Of a stretch of 64,000 nt of DNA, positions 1 through 11,018 are shown one piece after another. Position 1 is the stretch's first letter. Each line of letters begins with the position of its first letter. Where the stretch lies: NCBI RefSeq assembly GCF_029852145.1, contig NC_079969.1, positions 23,676,459-23,740,458 of the forward strand, written 5' to 3'. A program made the translations under genes and the position numbers. This DNA comes from Microplitis mediator. Taxonomy: Eukaryota > Arthropoda > Insecta > Hymenoptera > Braconidae. The notes beneath the pieces are model-generated. The model made no database searches, was not told the origin of the DNA, and saw only the letters and a program-made list of their open reading frames with translations.

Positions 1-240
1 CCATGTTTCTGTCTATCCATTGTACTGTTCTTTATCTTTATCTTTCTCTTTCCCCGATATTCGTGCTCTTTCTCTCTTTCACTCGGTCGTTTGCCTCCCG
101 CAGTATTTTCGCAGGGACGAAGTCGTTTCGCCTTTGTAAATTGGTGCCGCGTCGTAAACTTTCCCTAGCGCGGTGCAAAATTTCGACACCACCAGTACTG
201 AGAGTAAGCCCCAATTACCGACAACGGACCTGAGAAACGA
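1..240. other. GC-richer island at the window edge
   Basis: This stretch is clearly richer in G+C and in sequence complexity than the AT-rich DNA that follows. On the + strand it carries an open frame at 3-233 (76 codons, ATG start) with a hydrophobic N-terminal half (LYLSLSPIFVLFLSF) followed by a basic tail. No domain is recognised and no splice or promoter context is convincing. It could be the end of a feature that lies to the left of the window, for example a UTR or regulatory block. A coding role is only a possibility. Confidence 0.3.
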
Positions 241-1420
241 GCTTGTATCTATAATTCTTGAGAGCTAATTAACCAAGACGGGGATTAATAGATTAATTAA
301 TAATCCGTACTTTTATATTTATAACATCAACAGAGTACTAAGATATTATTTTTAATCCGTCTTCTATATAATCATTAGATCATTACAATATTCTTATTTG
401 AACAATGAAATAAGTGAGTAGAGGATTGATTTTGAAATGAAAATTTCATTAACAAATTTATTAATCGTTTTATTTAAGTCTTACATCTGTATACTAAAAG
501 TTATATTTTTTTTAATCGTTGGAATAATGAATTGGCTTAGTATTGTGTTGAAAACTTTCTTGGAGAAGTTTCTTTGAACTGTAATAGGGTGTTATAAAAA
601 ATGAAGAAAAGATTTAGTATGTATCAAATATATAGCCAAGAACTTTGAGACATTTTTGAAGCGAAGTAAAAATATTGGACAGTCCAATTCAAAAGTATTT
701 TGGGCAAATATTTTTTGAGCTTTTATCTATAGATCTCTGTTGTATACACTTTGAAAACATTATGTATACGTATACGAAAACACTATCAAACAATACGTAT
801 TAACATAATACATAACAATACATAAATAATAAAAAAAAAAAAATAATTAATTTCAAATTAAAAAAAAAATTATAGTCCATCACTATCCTATTACGAGACT
901 AGGCTCAAAATTCGTGTTTAGAGGAGTCATATTTTTGAAAATTTGGAAAAAAAATCGAAAGATACAAACAATCTTAAAATCGTTGTTTTAAGTTTAAAAT
1001 AAAAAAAAAACATTCAAATTCATAATGAATAATTTTTTGCATAAATTTTTTAGAAAATTCATCAAAAACCACGAATTTAAAAAAAAACCAAATCCGACAA
1101 TTTTCTACTAAGTTATGGCTATTTAAAAGAAAAATCCCCGAAATCTTAAAAAATTCATATCTCCCGATTGGCTGGATGAAAAAATTCATAAAAACCTTTT
1201 TCTAGGGGTACAAAAAAGTGCCCCAATTTCAGCGAAATCGGAGATGCAAAATCCATTGTTAGGACGAGGTGGCATGGAATACCCCATATATAGCTAATGA
1301 ACTATTTTTCGAAAAGAATATGGTCAATAATTTTCAATTTTTTTTATACGGTTTGTAACTCCGATTTTTTATAACACATCAAATTTTTATCAATTCCTTT
1401 GATAACTTTTGATTCTGTAC
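241..1420. other. AT-rich intergenic DNA, no gene seen
   Basis: No coding frame of interest is present. The stretch holds poly(A) tracts around 829-872 and 1080-1088. The part at about 900-1270 has the look of an old degenerate repeat, but I could not find its partner in the window. Confidence 0.6.
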
Positions 1421-1640
1421 TACCCGCACATAATTTTTGAGTAAAAATTACCCATCAAATTTGGTACTGTAAAGACATCTAGCCAGTAACTAAATTTTTA
1501 CTGTTGTTAGTAAAAATTGCACTTCATCTACATGCTATAGAGTAGTATATTTTACAACGTGCATAGCAAAAACATATTTTACCACATGTCCGCAGTATTA
1601 AACTTTCGGGTAATTTTTACTAAAAATTTATCTGCGTGTA
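1421..1640. mobile_element. MITE, GTAAAAATTACCC family, uninterrupted copy
   Basis: The left end carries GTAAAAATTACCC at about 1440-1453 and the right end carries the inverted GGGTAATTTTTACTA at about 1610. The outer ends CGCACATAA and TCTGCGTG are weaker matches. The interior matches the copy at 37892-38232, including the phrase CCAGTAACTAAATTTTTACT. No ORF is present, so this is a non-autonomous element. It works as the empty-site reference for the interrupted copy at 37.9 kb. Confidence 0.7.
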
Positions 1641-3349
1641 AAATCGCGTCAATCTCTATTTTCTATAAGAACCCCCGTCAAAATTTCATAATTTTTCCCA
1701 AAATTCATATTACTTGTAGTTAATTAAATAACAATCAAGAAAATTTTCGTTAAGAATTCTTCAAAAAATCGTTCCACCCAACAACCACCTCAAGGTGCAT
1801 AATACTATTTCTCAGAATATAATTTTTTTGTCATCAATAATCGTGAATAAACACTTACTGAGCAATTGCAGTCTATCTAAAACATGCACTGTAATGTTCC
1901 AGCAGTGTGAAGACGCGGAGTATAATTCTTGAGCCTTCAAATTAATTCCAACACAACAAACACCTCACTATAAAAATATATATGTATATAAAGTACAATA
2001 CATCCTCGCTGAAAAACCTTAAAGGTAGTATGGCATATGGCATATGGTGGTTAATGGCTTCCGCGTTGCTCGAGCAAAAGATGTGAGCTTCGACTTCGGA
2101 CGTCATGATGTCGATGATGTGCACGCCGCATCTATCCGATATATATAATATGTAGTCTATAGAACCAGACATAGATCTAGTCGTGGACTAAACTTAAGCT
2201 ATCGTACACTCTACGTGTTAAACTATACAGATATAGTTATATATAAATATATAAAAGGCATAGAGAGCCTTCAACCTCAATTCGCTTCACTCGTGTACGG
2301 CACGTTTGCATCGCTCGGAAACACCACCCAAGCCAATGTTAGTTGTTGCTCGTATCGTTATCCTTCCTACTAAATCATACTTTTCCACGGCATCACGCGG
2401 TCGTCATAAAATCTACCGTCTGTTCTTCATCTTATTCTTTACTATAAACACATATATATAGAGAGAGAAGTTTATGTCTTATATCTCGAGTCTTTGAGAG
2501 AATAGAAGATACACCGTACGATGAAATTTTCACATGAGAAAGTACATTGAATTTAACGATGTGCCAATTTATCGACATACTATCAATTACGATTATTGTC
2601 AAGTTTTTTATTGTTATTTTCTTCATATTTTTTTTTTTTGTATCAAATGGTAATAAATTGTTATCGTTTGTAATGATAATAATCATATTATCGGACAGAT
2701 TTTATGTACACAGATTAATGTGTAAATAAGGAGGTATAATTGAGTGTAGAAGAATGGAAGTGGGCAACGGGTGGCGACAGAAAACTATCGTTTCCTCGTG
2801 TATATAAATATTCAACATTCATCACCCGCGGGTCAACGTGGCTTCCTCTTTGCTCGCAGTGTGTTAAACACGCTATTATATATATTATATACATTTATGT
2901 TTTCTTTTTTTTTGTATCAGAACTACGTATATATTAAACCTAAATATATATACATATTTTTTACAGGTATATAAACTGACAATATATTTATTGACAATAG
3001 TCTGTTCTTTGCAGAACCGAAAAAATAATAAGTATATTTATGTATATATTTATGAACATGCAAGGCTAAATAAATTTTAAAAGTATGCTGAAGAAATTTA
3101 TTTAATTGCTTAAAATACTGCAGAGTATAATTTTTGTGAATAACTTTTAGGACAACTGAAGTATTGACTTACGTCAATTGTATGAAATAATTTTTTTTTT
3201 TTTAATGGATTTTTTGCTTTAATTTTTAAAATGTCCCATTTTACCTGGAATTTTTGAATCACTGAAATTTTGAATGCATACATTAATTGTATGAGAACTG
3301 GAATAAAAAAAAAACAATTTTTTTTCATCACATTTTGGGTATATCGTCA
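1641..3349. other. Intergenic DNA, no gene supported
   Basis: The stretch is mostly AT-rich. A moderately complex part at about 2030-2420 has no long open frame. TA-rich simple sequence occurs around 2455-2470 and 2876-2960. Short open frames at 2547-2974 are low-complexity and start from weak contexts, so I do not call them. Confidence 0.5.
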
Positions 3350-3489
3350 CTCTCTAAACATGAATTAGTGAAAATAAGTGAATATTCACTAATTCCAAGT
3401 GCAAACCGAACCACTAATTTCAAAAGTGATTCGGTTGGCACTTATAATTAATGAATATTCACTTATTTCACTTATTCATGTTTAGAGAG
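3350..3489. mobile_element. Palindromic MITE (CTCTCTAAACATGAAT ends)
   Basis: Both ends carry CTCTCTAAACATGAAT in inverted orientation, and the two halves are largely self-complementary (AGTGAATATTCACT-type motifs). A very similar but more decayed copy lies at 48147-48281. At about 140 bp and with no ORF it fits a hairpin MITE. Confidence 0.8.
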
Positions 3490-3546
3490 CATGCACTGGT
3501 CTCTATCAAAAAGCAGTAACTAAGTCAATATTCATACACAGTAACA

Positions 3547-4330
3547 AATATTGTGTATCTGTGTTAAAAACGGTCCGTGTTAAATTTTTTGTGTTGATTA
3601 TTTTGTGTCAAATCAACACAATTTTCTGTGTTACTTTAAAATTTTTAATCGATCTACTATTGAACACTTTTAAAGTGTTACCTAGTACAAAAATCAATAT
3701 TATCAACATTTATTAAGTGTTACTTTAAAATCAACACAAAAAAGTGTTGAAGCGACAGTTGAATTGTGTTAAAAAAATGACTTTCTTCTATTCACGCGGG
3801 AAGCGCCATTAAACATCAGTTTTGCTTGGTTAGTTATTATTTTTGTGACATTGATTTTATTTATTTTCAATTAAACATAAAAAAATAAAGTTGACAAAGT
3901 TCATGATTCGTATAGTTTAAAAAAAAAAAAAATTGCATCTGTGGCTTTTTTACTTTTCTACGTGCGCACATTTTTATTTTTTATTTTTTTTTTCGTAATT
4001 GATTTGTTGATAAAAAAATCGAAAAATTGTTAACTGTCTGCTAACTTTAGGATCATGTTTACTATCACAAAATAGTTAAGTGTTAAATAATAATTGTTGA
4101 CACTTTTGATAACCGAAAAATAATTCATGGTACAAAAATAAAATGTAAAAGTTAAAATTTTTTTTGTGTCGCCATTAACATTTAAAAAGTGTTGAAGTTA
4201 CTTCTCATATTACTCGAATTGTGTCTTGAAATTTTAACACAAATTTTGTGTTGAAGTTTAACACAAACAGTCTATGTTGAAAAAGAACACAAATATTGTG
4301 TGGACCGTTTTTAACATACAGATTGTGTTA
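3547..4330. mobile_element. Non-autonomous element rich in GTGTT/AACAC
   Basis: GTTAAAAACGGTCC at about 3562-3575 is matched in inverted form by GGACCGTTTTTAAC at about 4302-4315. These define ends near 3547 and 4330. Subterminal DNA is packed with GTGTT and AACAC motifs in both orientations. No transposase frame is present. A fragment of another family lies inside it at 3932-4057. Confidence 0.75.
3932..4057. mobile_element. Fragment of GAAGTTAGCAGAC-family MITE
   Basis: The right end reads GTCTGCTAACTTTAGGATCAT, the same terminus seen at 15948, 38191 and 39590. The matching left terminus is degenerate or missing. The fragment lies inside the 3547-4330 element. Confidence 0.55.
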
Positions 4331-4984
4331 ATTTTAAAATCTGTATATATGAGACATATATTTATACATATGTCGCATATATGCGACATATTCCAGATTT
4401 GCCCGGATATATCCGAATATATAGTTTTTTCGTATGGGATATTTTTTACTGAGTATAAAAAAAAAATAGTACAATATTTCTATGATAATATCCTCAAAAA
4501 TAAAAAAAATTTTCATCAGTTTAAATTTTACCCCAAACTTGATCCTATTCACATAAAATATTCTGACAAAATTCCCATTCCTATGTACCCTACACATTTA
4601 ATTAAATTCAACAATTAAAATATAAGCAAATCCATAGATAAAGTTAATAATAAATGCAAAGTAAAATATATATAAACTGTATAAATTAAAAGGAAAATAC
4701 CAGAATATTTGTAATTTTGATAAAATTAAATTTGTCAGTGAAACTTGAACGTAAATATAGACAGAACGAGTTATAATAATGAATTGTGTAGTGAAGTAAA
4801 TAGAGTACAAAGTACTGTAAAGTAGAGTAGAGGAGAAATATATTAAGTATAGAATAAGAGAAGAGAAGAGTGGTTTTGAGGTTCCATACATAAAGGCACT
4901 GAAATCTTGGGAACTTTCATTAGCCGGCATTAGCGAACGGTTTGGTAAAGGTAAAGGCGTTAATCTGCCAGAATTAATCCGACT
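4331..4984. other. AT-rich DNA with a repeat shared with 16.0 kb
   Basis: Positions 4343-4436 resemble 15999-16072: both have ATATGAGACATATAT, GCCCGGATATA and TTTTTTCGTATG in the same order. This points to a short dispersed repeat. The rest is AT-rich with no supported gene. Confidence 0.5.
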
Positions 4985-5520
4985 CAGTTGGATGCTTTCC
5001 CTCAATATGCCAACGAGGACCGAGACCAAGAGTACAGTAGACTGTTGGAGGAGAGAAGATACAAGAGAATCTCGAGAGTTGTTCCCCTTGTAACTCACAA
5101 CCCCTGTCCCCTGACGTACTATACACTAGCTACATCTCCTACTCTTATATATATATATATATATCTGAACCATAGCTTTTATATAGAATACATCTCTTTT
5201 GGCCTTGCTCACCCACAACTCACGCCCCGTAGGAACTTGCTCGTTTCAACCGTTATACTGTGTTCGGTGTTCTCAGTCTGTTCAACAGTGGTGTGCTCTC
5301 TACACTATCAGCTCACTGTGCTCTATACCCTGTACACTACTCGGTACGGGTGGTGCTTGCGGGTGTATCGCTTGTGAACGCCCTTCTGGATGAGCGTTGA
5401 GCTGAACACGGCTCATGACAGTGGTGTAGTTGTGCTGAAGCACGAGTCGCCGCACACCAACGACTCGCTCGGTCGCCTCCTCACAACAGAGTCTACTGCC
5501 ACTTTGATTCCATTCTAAAG
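4985..5520. other. Complex GC-richer island, possible exon or regulatory DNA
   Basis: This is one of the least repetitive blocks in the window. On the + strand the frame 4979-5150 encodes a charged stretch (DAFPQYANEDRDQEYSRLLE and following) but has no ATG of its own. A separate ATG-started frame at 5390-5518 gives 42 residues (starts MSVELNTAHDSG, ends TLIPF). The - strand is also open for about 75 codons over 5290-5520, so openness here may only reflect high GC. No domain is recognised. A UTR, short exon or promoter block are all possible. Confidence 0.35.
5390..5518 (+). CDS. Weak candidate small ORF, 42 aa
   Basis: The frame starts at an ATG and ends at TAA, lying wholly in the most GC-rich part of the 5.0-5.5 kb island. 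The product is hydrophilic with Thr, Ser and His residues, no signal peptide, no cysteine and no recognised motif. There is no clear TATA box or splice signal tied to it, and the opposite strand is open too. I rate it as a possible exon piece, more likely non-coding. Confidence 0.15.
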   Translation: MSVELNTAHDSGVVVLKHESPHTNDSLGRLLTTESTATLIPF

Positions 5521-5836
5521 GATTACACTTTGGTTAATCCCAGACTCAACAAAACATGCCCACCAATCTGCTTCCTAGCTTTTCATTTTAATTCACTTAT
5601 TTCTTACACTTAAATACCTCATTCAGGTTTTTTTAATACCACTTTATTAATTTTTCTCTTAATGAAACTTTTTTTACATTATGTACCAACGTTATTTCGA
5701 ATTTGTGTGAATAGATAGAATTTATTTTACGTCTCTAATATCATGAAAAACAAATCAAAATTTCTGGCTGCATCATCCGGGGGGTAAATAAACATTACTT
5801 AACAAAACAAAAATTTCTTTTCACCGAAATGTATAT
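5521..5836. other. AT-rich spacer, nothing seen
   Basis: No ORF, repeat terminus or RNA gene is recognised here. Confidence 0.6.
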
Positions 5837-6532
5837 AGGGGAGGGTGGGGCAGAGCGGCCCCCCTAAGCCAATTATTATTTTTTGTGGCTTTCAACCATA
5901 AGATTACTTTACTTTTGTCCTATTTCGAACAAATTTATGGACATTTTGCCAAAATTCTGAAAAAAATTTTTTTTTTCGTTTTTTTTTTTTAAATTGTTTT
6001 CATCATTAAAAATGTATTTATTTCTCTTGACAACTATTTTTGGTTTTATATTACTCGAAAAAAATTTTTTAAAGCGTAAAAAATCGTTCACTCTCGATTA
6101 CCTTAATTACTAATTGTTATTTAATAAAAAAAAAATCAATTCTATAATTTTACTTTATTTCAAAAATTTATCAACTAAAAAAAAAATTTAATTTTCATAA
6201 ATTTTTAGTGACCAAATTTGCCTCTTACATAGAGAAACGGCTGAAAAATATGAAAAAATAATTTTTTCGGAAGTTTCGGCTGGTTCATTTTGCCCCAGGT
6301 GTTATGCGTAGGGCTAGAAATGTGGAATTATAATAATTTTTTTTTAATTTGACGATAAAAATATGAAAAAATCACTTTTTCAAAATTTTGGGCTTGTCCA
6401 TTTTGCCCCAAATGTCATGCGTAGGGGTAAAAATGCGCAAACATATCGGATTTATAGTAATTAGTCGAAAAAAAAAAAAATTTTTTTTTGGTCAAAATTT
6501 CAGGGAGGCCGCTCTGCCCCACCCTCCCCTAT
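5835..6532. mobile_element. MITE, GGGGAGGG...GGGGCA family, copy 1
   Basis: The termini are GGGGAGGGTGGGGCAGAGCG and its exact inverted partner CGCTCTGCCCCACCCTCCCC, each flanked by TA, so the target duplication is TA. The interior has two tandem-like blocks around 6240-6320 and 6360-6430 that share CATTTTGCCCC and ATGCGTAGGG. No ORF is present. Relatives are at 28166, 38302 and 52287. A TA target duplication suggests mobilisation by a Tc1/mariner-type enzyme, but that is an inference. Confidence 0.88.
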
Positions 6533-6563
6533 TTGTAACCCAGCCTCGAAAAGGGTACCTACA

Positions 6564-6650
6564 GTAACGTTTTCGAGGTCTCTGAGCTCGAAAACAGCGG
6601 GAAGTTTTGGGGTCGGTCCACAGGATCAACTGTTTTTCAGATTTTTTTTT
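6564..6650. mobile_element. Terminal fragment of AACTTCCCGCT family
   Basis: It contains GAGCTCGAAAACAGCGGGAAG followed by TTTTGGGG and a GGTC...CAGGATCAAC block, matching the terminus of the copies at 8158 and 12690. The rest of the element is missing. Confidence 0.65.
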
Positions 6651-7990
6651 ACTATTATGTCTCATTTTGCCCCGGATTCTTATATATTTGTATATAAATG
6701 AATAATTTTTTTATGCGACGTTAAACTCATATATATTATAAATCATGTTAAGGTTAAAAGTTTTAATCGACATTGCCAATACTCTTCACAACATATACTA
6801 TATATATATATATATGTATATATATATAATGAAACAACGATATTTTACGACGTCTTATTGCGGGTCGATGTTAACCACTTACCGAGTGCAAATTGACTAT
6901 GCTCCAGTCACACTCGATTGCCATGAAATCGATTATACTCTCATTTTATTGGCTATTATATGAGTGAAAGAGAGTGCCGAATGTTAGTTAATTTAAAAAT
7001 ACTTGAAGTTATAGAAAAATTGACAATTAATTATTTTATTTTTTTTTTTCATTTTGTTAATTTTATTAAATGTAAATATTTAAGACTATTAAATAAAATA
7101 AAAAAATGAATAATCTGAGAAAAAAAGCTGATAAGTATTAATTTGTGTGATTTATGATAACAAAATTATTGAAACAATAAGTCATTATTATTGGATAGAA
7201 GTCTAAGTGTATCTCTTGTGAAACGAAAGATGATACCAAGCAAAAGTGTTTTAAGTTGAAGAGAGAGAAAAATAAATATTCAAAGACTAAGACGTTGAGA
7301 GGAATATCAATCGAGAGTTTACTACGACGACAACTACTTAGATTGCGACAAGAGTTTTATACACGGACTCTGTCCCTCGAATAAATTATTTTATCTTATT
7401 CTCGATGGACGCAATCACTGGCTTATTCATATCAAAGCTTGCTGCTCTCCTGAATGATTCACCACCCAATTGATTTTTCATCACAATAAACTTTTCAGAT
7501 CCGCAAGGTCAATAAAAAAAAATACATTTGTAAATATATAAGTATGTATTCATAAAAAATTTAATAAAAGTGTACATTAGATTTCAAAATTATCTTTAAT
7601 ATAACGTTCTATTCATTTTTGGTAATTTATATATGATTTTTTTTTTTTGCTAATACATATCGACGAAAGTTGAGAGCGCGATGACGAGCGAGTCACCGCA
7701 TTGCTCTGCGATCACGGACATAAATAACTCTCGAATGCCCATAAATGCGTTAAAAATCCACGGACCGTAACGTGCTTTAATGTGTTTCGGCCCAAGGGGG
7801 CCAAATGTAAAAAAAAATGAGAAACATGAGGAGTAGAGGGAAGTATAGAGTCTCAAAATATCGAAGGGTATGTATATATGTAAGTATAGAGAACATGTCG
7901 TTACTTTCGTGGGTCTTATATACGCGAAGCGAGGAAAAAAATTGACCCTACTTCAAAGTAATTTTTAAAATTATTGCATTACTATTGATA
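6651..7990. other. AT-rich spacer with TA microsatellite and a small complex block
   Basis: A TA/TG-type microsatellite lies at about 6797-6828. The stretch at 7660-7800 is more complex, but its - strand frame (7650-7856) has no domain and ends in low complexity. No gene is supported. Confidence 0.5.
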
Positions 7991-8157
7991 CCCTGTAAAA
8001 AATTGGGAGTGATTTCGAAGTGATCTGGATTTTATCAAATCTGCATTCATACGGAGAAAAATGGGGTTAAGAAATCAACGAATTTTTATTATGCCATCGA
8101 CGAAATTTGAAACAGGAAGTTGAGTTGCCAAAAAATTACTATGCTACACTAAAAAAA

Positions 8158-8960
8158 ATCGGTCTGTCAGTTGACCCTGCGGGCCAGCCCCAAAACTTCC
8201 CGCTGTTTTCGAGCTCGTTGAGCTCGAAAACATTATTGTGAATACATTTTCGAGCTCTTCGAGCTCGCAAATACTTTTGTATGCCATTGTTTTGTAAAAA
8301 ACCATTTTTTAGCATTTCCTTCTCCCACGATATCTCGCGAACGAATCAACCGATTTTGATGGTTGAGGTGGCAATCGACGCGTTTTATCAAGTTCTGAAG
8401 CTGATCAAATTTTGAAATTGATTTATTTAGCCGTTTTTGATAAATTTCAAAAAAACCAAGGAAAAATTTTTTTTTGAATTCTTTCGTCAACGGTTTCTCT
8501 TGAACGAATGAACCGATTTTGATGGTTGAGGTGGCATTCGACGCGGCTCATAGAGTTTTAGAGCTGATTAGATTTTGGAATCAATCCATCGAGCAAATTA
8601 AAAGTTATCCAAATAAAACATTTTCGAAAAAATTTTATTTTTGAAGTATCTCTGAACGCAACCTATCGATTAAGTTCAAATTTTTACGGCTTCAAGACAT
8701 TAACAAGCCGCGTCGAATGACACCTCAACGATCAAAATCGGTTCATCCGTTCAAGAGTTATGAATATTTACATACATACATACATACGTACGTACGTACA
8801 CACATACATACACTCGGACATCATCGTGAAATTAGTCAGGATAGCTTCCTAGGACCTCGAAACGTCGACATCTAATGGAAATTCGATTTTCGTAAATCGG
8901 ACCGAAACCAATAACTTCCCGAATTTTTGAAAATTTACAATTTTCTTAGCGGGAAGTTAA
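8158..8960 (-). mobile_element. AACTTCCCGCT-family element, innermost insertion
   Basis: One end reads TCTGTCAGTTGACCCTGCGG, then a CGAGCTC-rich hairpin block. The other end reads TTAGCGGGAAGTT. The copy at 12011-12690 is the same element in the opposite orientation. Shared blocks include the AACCGATTTTGATGGTTGAG phrase (repeated within the element) and the CTAGGACCTCGAAACGTCGA phrase. The internal duplication of the former suggests growth by tandem duplication. The superfamily is not clear: no obvious target duplication or transposase. Confidence 0.8.
8767..8812. repeat. ACAT/ACGT tetranucleotide microsatellite
   Basis: CATA repeats run into CGTA repeats and then back to CACATACATA. It sits inside the 8158-8960 element, where the 12.0-kb copy carries a TG/TATG microsatellite at the matching place. 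Confidence 0.85.
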
Positions 8961-9738
8961 AAATATTATACACTTAAAAATTATTGATAAATTGTAATGA
9001 ATATCATTTATCTAAATTAGGAATTATAGTAGAAAATAAAAAATTTTTAGAGGCTCGCAATAATAATTATAGTGCAGCATAATACACTTATCCACAAAGA
9101 ACAAGTACAAAGAAACGAAAAAAGCAAATTGTAGCTGAATAAATTTCCTAAATGAGCCATGAATTGATTTTTCTAAAAAAAAATTTCCCGGCCCCGTAAA
9201 CCTAAAAAACAAAAGCAAAAAATTTAGAAAAATTTTGTCTCGAGCTATTTCTTATGATTACGCAAAAACCGTGGCTCAAAAAATTATTTTGCTGGAAGAT
9301 CTTCAAACTAGAGAATTCAAGCTTCAATTTGCTTTTTTTATTTTTTCGATGCGATCATTTTTCATGAAAATACAGTCTTTCAAAAATCACTTAAAAATTT
9401 ATAAAATTTTTTTGTTCCTTTAATTTTTTGGATAAGTGTAATTTTTTGACGACTCAACTTCCTGTTTCAAGTTTGGTTGACAGCATAATAAAAATTCGTA
9501 AATTTTTTGTCTCCATTTTTTTCCGTACACTCCGATTCCCTAAAGGTAAAATTCACTTCTAAACGGAGTTTATGCGGGTTCAAATAAAAGCCAGATCATT
9601 CCAAAATTACTTCTCTAGAAAAATAAGCTGCCTAATTACTCCGTATGCAGAGTGATTTTTTCTGAACTTCCGGAATTCCGAGCGGTGGAACGAACTAGGA
9701 TTTAAATGAAATCCGAATTCACTCCTGATTTTTTACAG

Positions 9739-10592
9739 TATATTGGTTATTATTTATTAAAAATCGTATTTTCTGTAAATGCAATATAATATATAATATA
9801 TCGATGATGCGTATCGTGACATTCATTGAAGTGAATAAAAATAAAACTATTTCCCACAGGAACAAAACACACTATTATGACGCAAAACGATAGAATCCTC
9901 ATAATAGGGACAGATCGGCAGGCAACCGCGAAGGATTGCGCGCAATCCTCTACAATATATACAGGACATATATACAAGGGGATGAATTTAGTAGAGGAGT
10001 TTTGTTGAGATATTTATAACCGCGGTGTAGTGAGGAGTTTAAGTATGAGCAAGGAGAGCCGTCTCAGCAGGACCCTCGGTGCTTCCAATTCAGATTTTCC
10101 TGCATTTTGTTTAAAACGTTTATGAACCGTGTCCGAAACTACGAGGGTTCTTTCCTTCCGTGAGTCTCATACCATAGTTACCATAGGGAGGATTTTTAAA
10201 CGCAAAGTACAGTCTATACTACAGAAAAATAATATAACATTAGAGTATATGTATATAAGTATACATGTGTGGTATATTATATAAATATAAATATACGGAA
10301 CCAGCTCGTTGACCGAACAAGCTACGCACCCCTAAAGTTTACGCAGCCGGACACAGGAAATATTGGACCCGGGTTCCCATGTAAGACGTTTTACGGCAAA
10401 CTTTTTGTATTATATCACATTTTTTTGTGACACTAATCAAATTCTGTGGTCGATGGCCTGAAACAGTTTATTGGATCACTATTAAATTTATGGTTTTAAA
10501 TATCAATTTTTTTTTTTTAATGTCGACGAAGGTTAGGTCACTATACATATGTATACATTAATTTTAATTACTGTAGAAAATAGTTGACACAA
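9739..10592. other. Unique intergenic DNA, no gene supported
   Basis: Sequence at about 9900-10160 and 10290-10390 is more complex than its surroundings and is not seen elsewhere in the window. The - strand frame 9750-9977 has no domain. No splice-bounded open frame stands out. Confidence 0.45.
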
Positions 10593-10839
10593 TTAGGTTT
10601 CCACTATATTTAAATGGTGTATTACCGTACGATGGACGGTGTGGCTCAATAAGTGATAGATTAAATTGAACGGAATATAGTATAGTGCCGGATAGCTCAA
10701 CTGGTAGAGCACTCGGCGCGATACCGAATTGGTCTGGGTTCGATTCCCAGTTCGGGCTATCTACATTTTTCTCAATTTATCTATAAATTGTCTTATTGAG
10801 AAAGTTTGCATGTTTAGGTTTCCACTATGTTTAAATGGT
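10593..10839. mobile_element. tRNA-carrying cassette bounded by 26-bp direct repeats
   Basis: A 26-bp direct repeat (starts TTAGGTTTCCACTAT, ends TTAAATGGT) occurs at 10593-10618 and 10814-10839 with one mismatch. Inside it, an imperfect inverted repeat (CTCAATAAG...AAATTGA at 10645-10669; TCAATTT...CTTATTGAG at 10772-10800) flanks a tRNA-like gene. The order is direct repeat, inverted arm, tRNA, inverted arm, direct repeat. A classical SINE would start with the tRNA head and end in a tail; here there are about 68 bp before the tRNA, so that model fits poorly. Confidence 0.65.
10687..10758 (+). tRNA. tRNA-like gene or pseudogene
   Basis: An A box (TAGCTCAACTGG) and a perfect B box (GGTTCGATTCC) are present, with D stem GCTC/GAGC and a 5-bp T stem CTGGG/CCCAG. 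The acceptor GCCGGA pairs with TTCGGGC if one C has been lost from an ancestral GCCCGGA, the form seen in animal tRNA-Lys. The anticodon stem is CTCGG/CCGAA with one mismatch. The loop CGCGATA has G where U33 is expected; read by position the anticodon would be CGA (Ser), yet there is no long variable arm. It is unlikely to decode normally. More likely it is a tRNA-derived element or a pseudogene that can still attract RNA polymerase III. Confidence 0.75.
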
Positions 10840-11018
10840 CAAACGGACAAATGTCAACTGTATAACTTAATAACATTAGTTGCGTGATAAGTAAATAAAA
10901 TATTTTACCCTCGTTTTAACAAATTAACTTTTTTGATGAAAAGTAAGGAAAATGACCGATCGAAAATCATTTTTGTTTAAAATATAGGCAGTGTTTATTC
11001 TGAATTTTTTTGACTCTT
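10840..11018. other. Short AT-rich spacer
   Basis: No feature is seen. Confidence 0.6.

Larger units (their letters stand above)
8051..9526. mobile_element. Middle element of the nest, about 90-bp inverted ends
   Basis: The left arm (8051-8140) starts ACGGAGAAAAATGG and contains CGAATTTTTATTATGC and AACAGGAAGTTGAGT. The right arm (9438-9526) carries the same phrases inverted and ends CCATTTTTTTCCGT. The arms match over roughly 90 bp with scattered differences. The element is itself interrupted by the 8158-8960 copy. Short frames inside (9024-9218, 9235-9423) show no domain. Confidence 0.82.
7993..9738. mobile_element. Outer element of a triple-nested insertion
   Basis: The left end CTGTAAAAAATTGGGAGTGA at 7993 pairs with the right end TCACTCCTGATTTTTTACAG at 9719-9738. 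Subterminal phrases such as GTGATCTGGATTTTAT (left) and a GCCAGATCATTCC-like block (right) also pair. A second element is inserted at 8051-9526. A fragment of the same outer family lies at 18282-18425. No ORF of its own is seen. Confidence 0.8.

Noticed and set aside
4598..5098. 166-codon minus-strand frame
   Set aside because: Starts at GTG without a usable upstream ATG, and its second half is translated AT-rich DNA; no domain.
8158..8960. Helitron
   Set aside because: A hairpin lies near one end, but no TC start or CTRR end is clear, and the ends share AACTTCCCGC-like inverted motifs.
10593..10839. Classical SINE
   Set aside because: The tRNA part is not at the 5' edge, there is no A-rich or simple-repeat tail, and the 26-bp repeats lie far from the tRNA ends.
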